Below are positions 1 through 5,032 of a stretch of 5,050 nt of DNA, piece after piece. Source of the stretch: Bacteroidota bacterium (GTDB lineage Bacteria; Bacteroidota; Ignavibacteria; UBA10030); NCBI GenBank assembly GCA_003519375.1, contig DOWV01000133.1, positions 2,883 to 7,932 of the forward strand, written 5' to 3'. The notes beneath the pieces were generated by a model that saw only the letters and a list, made by a program, of their open reading frames with translations, made no database searches and had not been told where the DNA came from. A program made the position numbers and the translations under genes. Each line of letters starts with the position of its first letter. Position 1 is the first letter of the stretch.

Positions 1-395
1 GGCCTTGGCACAATGACCTCGCGCCAGACGCACGATTCATCAGGCTTGAAGGTTCCGTCGCCGGTCACGACACGGTTTTGTCGCCGAATCGCCGTTGGCG
101 CGCGTACATTCGCTATACACAAAACGAGCAAGGCGGTCGGATATGCCTTCAAGCGGTGCAATCGGGAAGACAGTATGAGTTGCGCGGCATTCCGTTACCT
201 TATCGGCCGATATCAAACCTCGTGTGGTTGGATAATCATCTTTTGACATTTGACAGGTGGTCTCAACCACATCATGGTGTTCATTATGTCGTTGACGTGC
301 TGCATCTTCGTCTGGTGTTGTCAACCCCCTTCCCTGACGAGTTCATATTTCGGAAGCAGGAGACAGGAAAAGACACTCTTGACCAACATCACTGA
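1..395 (+). CDS. C-terminal part of a WD40-like (PD40/TolB-type) beta-propeller protein, 5' end outside window
   Basis: The frame is open from the first complete codon at base 3 to the TGA at 393-395, giving 130 visible residues. It continues off the left edge, so internal ATG codons such as the one at 78 need not be the start. Visible residues 27-37 (LSPNRRWRAYI) match the 'SPDGKWIAF'-type core of PD40 beta-propeller repeats. Residues 70-88 (ISNLVWLDNHLLTFDRW) look like the next blade, again a strand followed by 'W-hydrophobic-DNxLLTFDRW'. Propellers of this kind are usually periplasmic or secreted and act in binding rather than catalysis, but no signal peptide can be checked here because the N-terminus is missing. 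The last ~20 residues (FRKQETGKDTLDQHH) are polar and probably a tail. The following gene starts 97 bases later and need not be co-transcribed. The family call rests on motif resemblance only; the function is unknown. Confidence 0.6.
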   Translation, partial: PWHNDLAPDARFIRLEGSVAGHDTVLSPNRRWRAYIRYTQNEQGGRICLQAVQSGRQYELRGIPLPYRPISNLVWLDNHLLTFDRWSQPHHGVHYVVDVLHLRLVLSTPFPDEFIFRKQETGKDTLDQHH

Positions 396-492
396 CAAAA
401 TCGCGCCAAAGGTCATCAGCACACACGGCTGCCCGGCGCCTGATAAACGGCCCCAAACAAAATCCTTTGCGTAGGATCTGAAGGAGATTACG
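396..492. other. Intergenic gap before the PLP enzyme gene
   Basis: This short non-coding gap separates the propeller gene from the PLP enzyme gene. I see no T-run preceded by a strong hairpin, so no clear intrinsic terminator. No convincing -35/-10 pair could be placed: TTGACC at about 377-382 has no good -10 at normal spacing. A small inverted repeat, ATCCT/AGGAT, flanks TTTGCGT just before the ribosome binding site, but it is too short to weigh. Only the ribosome binding site at its right edge is well supported. Confidence 0.5.
481..486 (+). promoter_or_regulatory. Ribosome binding site of the PLP enzyme gene
   Basis: AAGGAG lies six bases before the ATG at 493, a near-ideal Shine-Dalgarno sequence and spacing. 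This fixes the start of the cysteine synthase family gene. Confidence 0.8.
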
Positions 493-1482
493 ATGGTCAC
501 GAAGGCAGTTCCCTCTGTTTTGCAGGCGATTGGCAATACTCCTTTGGTTCACCTGAATAAAGTTGTACCGCCGAATTCTGCAGATGTATTCGTAAAGCTT
601 GAATACTACAATCCGACGGGATCCTACAAAGATCGCATGGCATTGTCGATGATCGAGGAGGCTGAGAAACGCGGTGGGCTTCGCTCAGGAATGACCGTAG
701 TGGAATATACAGGCGGCAGTACCGGCTCGTCGCTCGCATTTGTCTGTGCAGTCAAAGGATATCGTTTTCATGTTGTCTCGTCCGATGCATTTGCGAAAGA
801 GAAACTCCAGACGATGAAGGCCTTTGGAGCCCAGTTGACGATTGTCCCCAGCAAAGGGGGCAACGTCACCCCGGATCTCGTCCCCCGGATGATGCAACGT
901 GCTCAGGAAATTGCGGATTCGGAACCCAGCTACTTCACCAATCAACTTCATAATACCGATGCGATGAGAGGATACGAACAGATTGGTCTGGAGCTGATAG
1001 AACAGTTAGGTGGACCCATCCATGCCTTTTGCGCGGCGGTCGGTACTGCCCACATGCTGATGGGAGTCGCTCAAGTCTTGCGTCGTTTCAATCCATCCCC
1101 GCGTATCATAGCGCTCGAACCAGCATCCACGCCGGTTATTTCCAAGGGTATTAGTGGAACACATCACGTCGAGGGAATAGGCATAGGTTTCGTCCCCCCT
1201 CTGTTGGAGAAAACGCTTTATGATGAAGCACGTGACATCGATGAAACCGAAGCACGACAGATGGCCCGGCGCCTCGCTCGGGAAGAAGGTATCTTCGCGG
1301 GCACATCGACCGGCATGAATGTCCTCGGGGCATGTCTTCTGGCGCGAGAATTGGGATCGGGTCATACGGTCGCAACAGTCGCCGTCGACAGTGGATTGAA
1401 ATACCTGGCCGGTGATCTGTTTCGCATTGACAATCCACAACCCGAGACACATGGCGATGAACGAGGAGGAAGAGTGTCATGA
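493..1482 (+). CDS. PLP-dependent cysteine synthase family protein
   Basis: This 329-residue protein has the length and motif order of fold-type II PLP enzymes (O-acetylserine sulfhydrylase/cystathionine beta-synthase family), which carry out beta-replacement on serine-type substrates in the cytoplasm. Visible motifs are IGNTPLVHL (13-21), NPTGSYKDRMA (40-50) with Lys46 as the expected Schiff-base lysine, EYTGGSTGSS (71-80), VGTAHMLMG (183-191), EGIGIGFVP (227-235), GIFAGTSTGMN (266-276) and VDSGLKYLAGD (298-308), whose Ser300 matches the serine facing the PLP ring nitrogen. Two loops differ from classical CysK/CysM: the substrate loop TSGNTG is TGGSTG, and the phosphate loop GTGGT is GTAHM. 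From memory, this places it in a widespread cysteine-synthase-like subfamily of unproven substrate, so cysK or cysM is not assigned. No C-terminal CBS domain is present. The start is supported by AAGGAG at 481-486. The stop overlaps the next start by 4 bp (ATGA), implying translational coupling. Confidence 0.92.
   Translation: MVTKAVPSVLQAIGNTPLVHLNKVVPPNSADVFVKLEYYNPTGSYKDRMALSMIEEAEKRGGLRSGMTVVEYTGGSTGSSLAFVCAVKGYRFHVVSSDAFAKEKLQTMKAFGAQLTIVPSKGGNVTPDLVPRMMQRAQEIADSEPSYFTNQLHNTDAMRGYEQIGLELIEQLGGPIHAFCAAVGTAHMLMGVAQVLRRFNPSPRIIALEPASTPVISKGISGTHHVEGIGIGFVPPLLEKTLYDEARDIDETEARQMARRLAREEGIFAGTSTGMNVLGACLLARELGSGHTVATVAVDSGLKYLAGDLFRIDNPQPETHGDERGGRVS
1464..1470 (+). promoter_or_regulatory. 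Strong ribosome binding site for the gene at 1479
   Basis: AGGAGGA lies eight bases before the ATG at 1479, inside the last codons of the PLP enzyme gene. It is a full-strength Shine-Dalgarno sequence and shows that the 1479 start was a real translation start, even though the gene behind it appears damaged. Confidence 0.75.
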
Positions 1483-1841
1483 AAGCTGCGACCGCCCCCA
1501 TCCGCAGTACTCCCGGCGCTGAACAGCAGCTCAAAGGCTTCATCGGAAAGTTCGAGCCTGAGCACCAACGATTGATTCGGACCGTTCTTAAGGCCGCCCG
1601 AAGAGATCGGCTAACAGGTGGTCTCGTTGCGCCTCTTACTCCCTGGAATAAGCTGCACGACGTGATCGATGAAAACCATGGGTCGACTGGCTTTTCCCTC
1701 CCTCCTACTCTGTCTCGCCCTGACTCCTATCCCGGCACAGGAGCCTTCCAGGCCATCCATTCCGATAGGGATTTTTCTGGGTCGAATCGAAATCGGAGAG
1801 TTGACCGTCGAGGTGGGGCAGCGGTGATCTTTGATCAATAA
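1479..1841 (+). CDS. Small protein with DUF1801-like N-terminus, probably truncated remnant
   Basis: The frame encodes 120 residues and starts at an ATG overlapping the PLP enzyme stop by 4 bp, with AGGAGGA at 1464-1470, so the start is convincing. Residues 15-44 (from EQQLKGFIGKFEPEHQRLI to about KAARRDR) resemble the first helices of DUF1801 proteins, where a 'FIAKFxPE...' stretch is normally followed by a 'P-x-x-x-E-x-V-Y-D-N-Y-N' segment and a strand-rich C-terminal half. None of that second half is visible here in any frame. After about residue 45 (near base 1610) the sequence becomes low in hydrophobic pattern and rich in Arg, Asp, Ser and Gly, as expected of out-of-frame or unselected DNA. 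I infer a gene cut by a deletion or rearrangement whose frame runs by chance to the TAA at 1839-1841. The alternative is a short intact protein of unknown type. No function is assigned. Confidence 0.45.
   Translation: MKAATAPIRSTPGAEQQLKGFIGKFEPEHQRLIRTVLKAARRDRLTGGLVAPLTPWNKLHDVIDENHGSTGFSLPPTLSRPDSYPGTGAFQAIHSDRDFSGSNRNRRVDRRGGAAVIFDQ
1678..1827 (+). CDS. Possible 49-residue signal-peptide fragment
   Basis: A short frame starts at ATG 1678 and stops at TGA 1825-1827, in a different frame from the overlapping 1479-1841 gene. Its first residues (MGRLAFPSLLLCLALTPIPAQ) read like a Sec signal peptide: one basic residue, a leucine-rich core, then a PIPAQ-type cleavage site. About 28 residues follow, then a stop. 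This could be the 5' remnant of a secreted protein gene. There is no good ribosome binding site before it, and it is too short to exclude chance. Either this frame or the tail of the 1479 gene may be meaningful, but both are unlikely to be. Confidence 0.2.
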   Translation: MGRLAFPSLLLCLALTPIPAQEPSRPSIPIGIFLGRIEIGELTVEVGQR

Positions 1842-1974
1842 TCAAACCGGATGGCGTCCAGGTTCGATATTCTGAAAGTATTCTTGGAGTTTGAAAACCT
1901 GAATTCTGCTCACCGGATACTCGTCAATTTCATGAAACTGACTGCCGCTCCCGGCACACGAGGACTATTTCTCC
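1842..1974. other. Non-coding stretch before the carbonic anhydrase gene
   Basis: Together with the unexplained tail of the preceding gene, about 370 bases (1610-1974) carry no recognised protein. An unremarkable 49-codon frame (1851-2000) starts here and runs into the carbonic anhydrase gene in another frame; I recognise nothing in it. AGGA at 1961-1964, ten bases before ATG 1975, is a plausible ribosome binding site. I see no clear promoter or terminator. Confidence 0.4.
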
Positions 1975-2604
1975 ATGAAGAGATTGCTCTCCATAGATAA
2001 AGAGGAAGACGTACCGATCCGGTATCGCGAGACCCCCATCGGACTCCTCCTCGAATACCATAATCTCGGCCGACCGTACGAAGCGTATTCAAACGCCCGG
2101 CTCCTCGTCGGCATGTGCATGGACAACAGAAAGCATCTCCGCATCCCGGACAACTTTGCGTATATCATTCGGGCGGGCGGGGCGAATCTGCGATACAGTG
2201 AGTTCAAAGTTTCATATGCTATCGCCGTCGGTAATGTAACCTCCATCGCTCTTGTGGGTCACAACCAGTGCGGCATGGTCAACCTCATCAGCCGCAAGGA
2301 TCTGTTCGTTCGCGGCCTCGTGGAAAGTGCAGGATGGCAGCGGGAGGACGCAGAGAATCATTTTCATCATTTTGCCCCGATGTTTGAAATAGGGAATGAA
2401 ATCGACTTCATCCTGGGCGAAGTCAAGAGACTCCGCCTCCGATACCCGAAAATTCTCATCGCGCCCCTTATGTATCTGGTGGAAGATAATCGTCTGTACC
2501 TGATTCAGGAGGATGACCCTACGAACGATCAACGAACCAATGAACCCCCTTCCAATCATGGATCACCGGGATTTATTCGTCGATCGCCCGCCGAGCACGA
2601 GTAA
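1975..2604 (+). CDS. Beta-class carbonic anhydrase family protein
   Basis: The protein has 209 residues. Beta-carbonic anhydrases interconvert CO2 and bicarbonate with a zinc held by two Cys and one His, plus an Asp-Arg pair. All of these can be placed: Cys48, Asp50 and Arg52 in VGMCMDNRKHLRIP (45-58), the dimer-core strand AYIIRAGGANL (62-72), and His96 and Cys99 in ALVGHNQCGMVNL (92-104). The end of the domain is seen as LMYLVEDNRLYLI (165-177), matching the usual 'D-x-x-x-G-x-L' finish. No signal peptide is visible, so it is probably cytoplasmic. Differences from common members are Asn for Ser in CMDSR and HNQCG for HTDCG, both outside the ligands. The last ~30 residues (EDDPTNDQRTNEPP onward) are polar and look like an unstructured extension. 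The start at 1975 has AGGA ten bases upstream. The gene stands alone between non-coding stretches. The family assignment is firm; activity is inferred from conserved ligands. Confidence 0.87.
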   Translation: MKRLLSIDKEEDVPIRYRETPIGLLLEYHNLGRPYEAYSNARLLVGMCMDNRKHLRIPDNFAYIIRAGGANLRYSEFKVSYAIAVGNVTSIALVGHNQCGMVNLISRKDLFVRGLVESAGWQREDAENHFHHFAPMFEIGNEIDFILGEVKRLRLRYPKILIAPLMYLVEDNRLYLIQEDDPTNDQRTNEPPSNHGSPGFIRRSPAEHE

Positions 2605-2773
2605 GTCCCATCTTATCCCGAATAATCGGATTCGGGAATTCTGCGGCGAAACATGGCGCAATCTTTCAGGTATGAGCGCCGCTCTTTACTCAATCATGGA
2701 CTTTTGCCATATTCTTCTGTTGTGAGTTTGCACCTGCCGCACCGATGCAATGCACAACAGGGGGAAGTCCGGT
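2605..2773. other. Intergenic stretch before the LamG remnant
   Basis: This gap contains only shadow frames. A 70-codon frame starting at 2513, inside the carbonic anhydrase tail, runs through it to 2725. It has AGGAGG directly abutting its ATG, with no spacing, and no recognisable content. At the right edge GGGGGAAG (2760-2767), six bases before ATG 2774, is a likely ribosome binding site for the LamG lipoprotein. I see no clear terminator. Confidence 0.35.
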
Positions 2774-3165
2774 ATGAACACAAAAGTCCGGCTCATTGTC
2801 GCGTCCGTGGCGCTCACCATTCCATCATGCGACATGTACGATGATACGCCCAACGCGAACCTGGGAGATGGCCTGGAGGCGTACTACCAATTCAACGGAG
2901 ACGCGACCGATTTGAGCGGTCACGGCCACTCCGGCATGGTCATAGGAGCTGATTCCGCGTCAAAGTAACTCCATTGAGCGTCGTGGGAACAATCGGGCGC
3001 ACGACGAAACACAGCGCGCAGGAGGTGACCGTTGGTGCGGGCCACCACGCTAATGCACCTGAGACACCGCACAATCTCTATAACGGGTACATCGACGATG
3101 TCCGCATCTACAACCGGCCGCTTTCACAAATGGAAGCCCGGGCGTTGTATTTTCTGAGGGAATAA
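2774..3165 (+). pseudogene. Broken LamG-domain (concanavalin-A-like) lipoprotein gene
   Basis: Two frames together give the beginning and end of one LamG protein. The first (2774-2968, 64 residues) starts with a lipoprotein-like signal, MNTKVRLIVASVALTIPSC, with Cys19 as the likely lipidated residue (the -2 proline is unusual). It continues with GLEAYYQFNGDATDLSGHGHSG, the classic opening of the LamG_3 fold, and stops at TAA 2966-2968. The second lies in another frame, open from about 2953 with TTG at 2974 as its only start codon, and ends at TAA 3163-3165. It carries LYNGYIDDVRIYNRPLSQME, the classic closing strands of the same fold. The middle of the domain, with its 'AYSFDGVDDYI' and 'SAWV' motifs and roughly 80-100 residues, is absent. 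I infer an internal deletion near 2960 that also shifted the frame. Intact relatives are usually surface-exposed carbohydrate- or protein-binding modules. A sequencing error could explain the frame change but not the missing middle. Confidence 0.7.
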
Positions 3166-3192
3166 TCGCGTTGCTAGAACTTTTCTCAGAAA
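3151..3192. repeat. 8-bp inverted repeat at the end of the LamG remnant
   Basis: TTTCTGAG (3151-3158) is followed 26 bases later by its exact reverse complement CTCAGAAA (3185-3192), straddling the TAA at 3163-3165. The loop is long and no T-run follows the second arm, so a terminator is not supported. It may be chance. Confidence 0.3.
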
Positions 3193-3222
3193 CGGATTCG
3201 TATGGTTCTACGACATCTTCAC

Positions 3223-3252
3223 CTTGCGATTCTTCGCTATTGTTCTTGCGAT
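3223..3252 (+). repeat. Direct repeat CTTGCGAT x2, 22 bp apart
   Basis: CTTGCGAT occurs at 3223-3230 and again at 3245-3252, a start-to-start distance of 22 bases or about two helical turns. The core CGCAAG occurs inverted at 3295-3300. Equal-phase repeats upstream of a gene (the zinc-ribbon gene starts at 3370) could be regulator sites, but no known regulator motif is recognised. Confidence 0.4.
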
Positions 3253-3301
3253 AAAGTTCCCTTTCGGGGGCGGTTAGATTCTAACCGCCAAGTCCGCAAG
3301 A
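3244..3301. repeat. Nested palindromes: outer 7-bp arms around a perfect 10-bp inverted repeat
   Basis: The outer arms TCTTGCG (3244-3250) and CGCAAGA (3295-3301) are exact reverse complements. Inside them lies a perfect palindrome, GGCGGTTAGA (3269-3278), one central T, then TCTAACCGCC (3280-3289). A further small CCC-TTTC-GGG hairpin can form at 3259-3268. If transcribed, the stretch could fold as an outer stem with two inner hairpins. There is no T-run after it, so it does not look like an intrinsic terminator. The GTTAGAT and TCTAAC halves recall integron attC end motifs, but they are in the wrong order and no matching partner lies nearby. Possible roles are an operator, a REP-like repeat or a structured 5' leader of the zinc-ribbon gene 69 bases downstream. 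Confidence 0.55.
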
Positions 3302-3317
3302 GGCGTGAAAGGTATTT

Positions 3318-3341
3318 TTGAGTTGACTTCCAGTCACTCAA
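3318..3341. repeat. Imperfect hairpin 28 bases before the zinc-ribbon gene
   Basis: TTGAG-T-TGACT (3318-3328), a TCC loop and AGTCA-CTCAA (3332-3341) form a ten-pair stem with a single bulged T. It lies in the likely 5' leader of the gene at 3370. The T-run is upstream of it, not downstream, so it is not a terminator on the + strand; on the - strand an A-run follows, which excludes that too. Confidence 0.4.
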
Positions 3342-3369
3342 CTGCAAACACCAACCGACCGGACTTCAC

Positions 3370-3729
3370 ATGAACTGTCCAGTGTGCAACAAGGAACCGT
3401 CCTTCACCCGGGTCTCATTCACATTGCAAGGGGTGTCGTTTTCGAAATCGATACAGGGATTTTCCCGCTGCGAACAGTGCGGAAGGCTCCTTCGTATAAG
3501 CAACCTTCATCTTCCCGTCATCGCGCAGACGATCGCCGGAATCGTTTCCGTCGGCTTGTACGCACTCTTCTTCCGATCGCTTGGGCAGTGGATCGGCTTT
3601 ACGAACGCGGCGATTCTGTTCTTTCCATATCTGATCATCATCGGAATATTGGCCACTTATATCTCAATGACAAAGTTCGGCCGGTTGATCGTTGTGCCCG
3701 AGACGGAGGAATCGGTTGAGAGTTCGTAA
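3370..3729 (+). CDS. Zinc-ribbon protein with two membrane segments, uncharacterised
   Basis: The 119-residue protein begins with CPVC (Cys3, Cys6) and has CEQCG (Cys34, Cys37) 27 residues later. Two paired-cysteine knuckles of this kind make a zinc ribbon. After it come two hydrophobic segments, about 47-69 (PVIAQTIAGIVSVGLYALFF) and 79-98 (NAAILFFPYLIIIGILATYI), and a short acidic tail (VPETEESVESS). The shape is typical of small inner-membrane proteins with a cytoplasmic zinc ribbon, a common type with no general known function; the ribbon could bind nucleic acid or protein, or be only structural. The ATG at 3370 is the natural start because Cys3 follows at once, although no clear Shine-Dalgarno sequence precedes it. 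The leader holds the palindromes described at 3244-3301 and 3318-3341. Coding quality is good, but the role is unknown. Confidence 0.8.
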   Translation: MNCPVCNKEPSFTRVSFTLQGVSFSKSIQGFSRCEQCGRLLRISNLHLPVIAQTIAGIVSVGLYALFFRSLGQWIGFTNAAILFFPYLIIIGILATYISMTKFGRLIVVPETEESVESS

Positions 3730-3964
3730 GCTTATCCGATCGATGCGCAGACGCAGGTTCGCCCCCGCCGACGGAGAACTCATCGAAGACAGGGTTGGTG
3801 CGTCCGCGGTTTTCGAGCGGCGGAGCTTCACGCGCGGGTTCACGTTCGGACCGGGAACTCCAGACGAACAGTACCATCAGTACTCCGGCCACGCCGGACG
3901 TCATCCAATTCACATTTTTGCACTCCCGGAATCGCGGGCGGCGGATGAGCAGAGGGGGACTTGC
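3730..3964. other. Non-coding gap between two small membrane-protein genes
   Basis: About 235 bases without a supported gene. The frame of the downstream gene is open across the whole gap back to an ATG at 3692, but that extension is arginine-rich, lacks any hydrophobic pattern and overlaps the zinc-ribbon gene, so it is not taken as coding. On the - strand a frame from GTG 3913 to 3638 starts with a hydrophobic stretch (see findings). The high GC content here makes long chance frames likely. I see no clear terminator. Confidence 0.4.
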
Positions 3965-4435
3965 ATGAACCATTTGATCCAGGTACAAGGATTCGAAGGC
4001 CGCAAGATCGAGATCCGAAGCGCCGGCTTCTTCTCCGACTACGCGCTCCTTATCGACGGCGAGCCGGCAGCCAGAGGTCCCGGTCGCGGTCAAATGATCC
4101 TGCGCCGCAACGACGGGACGGATATGATCGCCACATGGAAGAAAGTGGGATTAGGGCTGGACGTGCCGCAACTTCAGGTCGGGAGCCAGCTCATCGCGGC
4201 GGTCAAACCGCTTGCCTGGTACCAGTGGGTATGGAGCGGGCTCGCCGTGTTTCTCGTGTTCACCGGCGGGGCCATCGGTGGGATGCTTGGCGGGCTTGCC
4301 CTCGCCATCAACGTGAGGATCTTCCACGAGCCGCTCCCCGAAGTCATGAAGTACCTAGCCGCAGCAGCAACCTCCTTGATCGCATTCCTTTTTTATTTGC
4401 TGATCGTATTCCTGATTTTCGGGTCGCCGGGATAG
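3965..4435 (+). CDS. Uncharacterised protein: strand-rich soluble N-terminus plus two membrane segments
   Basis: The start at ATG 3965 is chosen because GAGGGGGA (3952-3959) lies just upstream at good spacing and because protein-like sequence begins there; the same frame is open further upstream but with poor content. The product has 156 residues. Residues 1-82 alternate polar and hydrophobic as in a small beta fold, including IEIRSAGFFSDYALLIDGE (16-33) and a GRGQMILRRNDGT turn region (40-52). Two hydrophobic segments follow: about 88-117, very glycine-rich (FTGGAIGGMLGGLALAI), and about 129-152 (YLAAAATSLIAFLFYLLIVFLIF). The glycine pattern GGxxGGxxGG favours tight helix packing. I recall similar uncharacterised proteins in other bacteria but no named function. 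It lies between two other small membrane proteins, with gaps too large to prove an operon (79 bases to the next start). Confidence 0.8.
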   Translation: MNHLIQVQGFEGRKIEIRSAGFFSDYALLIDGEPAARGPGRGQMILRRNDGTDMIATWKKVGLGLDVPQLQVGSQLIAAVKPLAWYQWVWSGLAVFLVFTGGAIGGMLGGLALAINVRIFHEPLPEVMKYLAAAATSLIAFLFYLLIVFLIFGSPG

Positions 4436-4455
4436 CACAAGATCTTTGCAACACA

Positions 4456-4503
4456 CGGGCAGACCGAAGCCCATTACTCATATTCAACCGAGATTTCTGC
4501 CCG
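4456..4503. repeat. 8-bp inverted repeat just before the methyltransferase gene
   Basis: CGGGCAGA (4456-4463) is matched by its exact reverse complement TCTGCCCG (4496-4503), 32 bases apart, ending ten bases before ATG 4514. It could be an operator or a structure around the ribosome binding region, or chance. No T-run follows, so it is not a terminator. Confidence 0.35.
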
Positions 4504-4513
4504 AAACGAAACA

Positions 4514-5014
4514 ATGACTTCACCACCCAAACAACTTCTCGCCGCCCTCCTCCCCATCATTGTTCTGATCATCATTCCGTTCTCGATTGAAAGGGAATGG
4601 CACATCGCCCCGAACACAGTTTCCCTTCTTGGTATACCGATCATCATTGCCGGACTTACACTCCTCTTCGCGACAGCGTCGATGGTCTCCAGTATCGGGA
4701 AAGGAACACTCGCTCCCTGGAGTCCTACACAGAAGCTCGTGGTCCAGGGACCTTACGCGCATGCACGGAACCCCATGATCAGCGGTGTTCTCGCCACACT
4801 GCTCGGAGAATCGATTCTCTTCGCTTCAATTCCAATATTTCTTTGGTTTGCCTTGTTCTTTGTGATCAACAATCTCTATTTTTCGTTTTCCGAGGAGCCC
4901 GGTCTCCTGCAACGGTTCGGGGAAGAATATGCGGAGTATCGCAGGCATGTGCCGCGCTGGATCCCGCGTATGAAGCCCTGGTATCCTACCGAGGGAACCA
5001 CGCCTCAAGACTGA
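4514..5014 (+). CDS. Isoprenylcysteine carboxyl methyltransferase (ICMT)/phospholipid methyltransferase-like membrane protein
   Basis: The 166-residue integral membrane protein carries the hallmarks of the ICMT/PEMT family, which transfers a methyl group from S-adenosylmethionine to lipid or prenylated substrates at the membrane. Visible are VVQGPYAHARNPMISG (76-91), whose GPY-x-x-x-RNPM box binds the cofactor, and SEEPGLLQRFGEEYAEYRRHVPRWIP (126-151), the family's C-terminal catalytic box with its paired glutamates and 'FGxEYxxYxxxVPRWIP' ending. Membrane segments lie at about 8-24, 36-56 and 92-120. The length is normal for bacterial members. In bacteria the true substrate is generally unknown, since prenylated CaaX proteins are a eukaryotic feature; a small lipid or isoprenoid is possible. 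The ATG at 4514 gives a normal N-terminus though no strong Shine-Dalgarno sequence is seen; an inverted repeat (4456-4503) sits just before it. Confidence 0.88.
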   Translation: MTSPPKQLLAALLPIIVLIIIPFSIEREWHIAPNTVSLLGIPIIIAGLTLLFATASMVSSIGKGTLAPWSPTQKLVVQGPYAHARNPMISGVLATLLGESILFASIPIFLWFALFFVINNLYFSFSEEPGLLQRFGEEYAEYRRHVPRWIPRMKPWYPTEGTTPQD

Positions 5015-5032
5015 TCACAGACGAGAACCGGA

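Noticed and set aside
40..324. 94-codon - strand frame at the left end
   Set aside because: Antisense to the propeller protein fragment, whose + frame has recognisable repeat motifs; the - frame has none.
1006..1452. 148-codon - strand frame inside the PLP enzyme gene
   Set aside because: It lies entirely antisense to a strongly conserved enzyme gene, has a cysteine- and arginine-rich unpatterned sequence and no ribosome binding site that I can see; a shadow frame.
2513..2725. 70-codon + frame overlapping the carbonic anhydrase tail
   Set aside because: AGGAGG directly touches its ATG with no spacing, and the residues match nothing I recognise; the purine run is better explained as Glu-Asp codons of the carbonic anhydrase.
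3269..3289. Integron attC-like site (GTTAGAT and TCTAAC motifs)
   Set aside because: The motifs are back to back in the order opposite to a single attC site, no partner R'' or R' box lies within typical attC distance on either side, and no integrase gene is visible.
3323..3351. Promoter with -35 TTGACT before the zinc-ribbon gene
   Set aside because: At 17-base spacing the -10 position reads AAACAC, which is poor, and TTGACT is part of the hairpin at 3318-3341.
3692..3964. N-terminal extension of the 3965 gene back to ATG 3692
   Set aside because: The open frame continues, but the added 91 residues are arginine-rich and unpatterned and overlap the zinc-ribbon gene by 38 bases, whereas ATG 3965 has its own ribosome binding site.
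3961..4590. 209-codon + frame starting just before the 3965 gene
   Set aside because: Very rich in Arg, Pro and Asp with no hydrophobic pattern; it is the out-of-frame reading of the 3965-4435 gene and runs into the methyltransferase gene.
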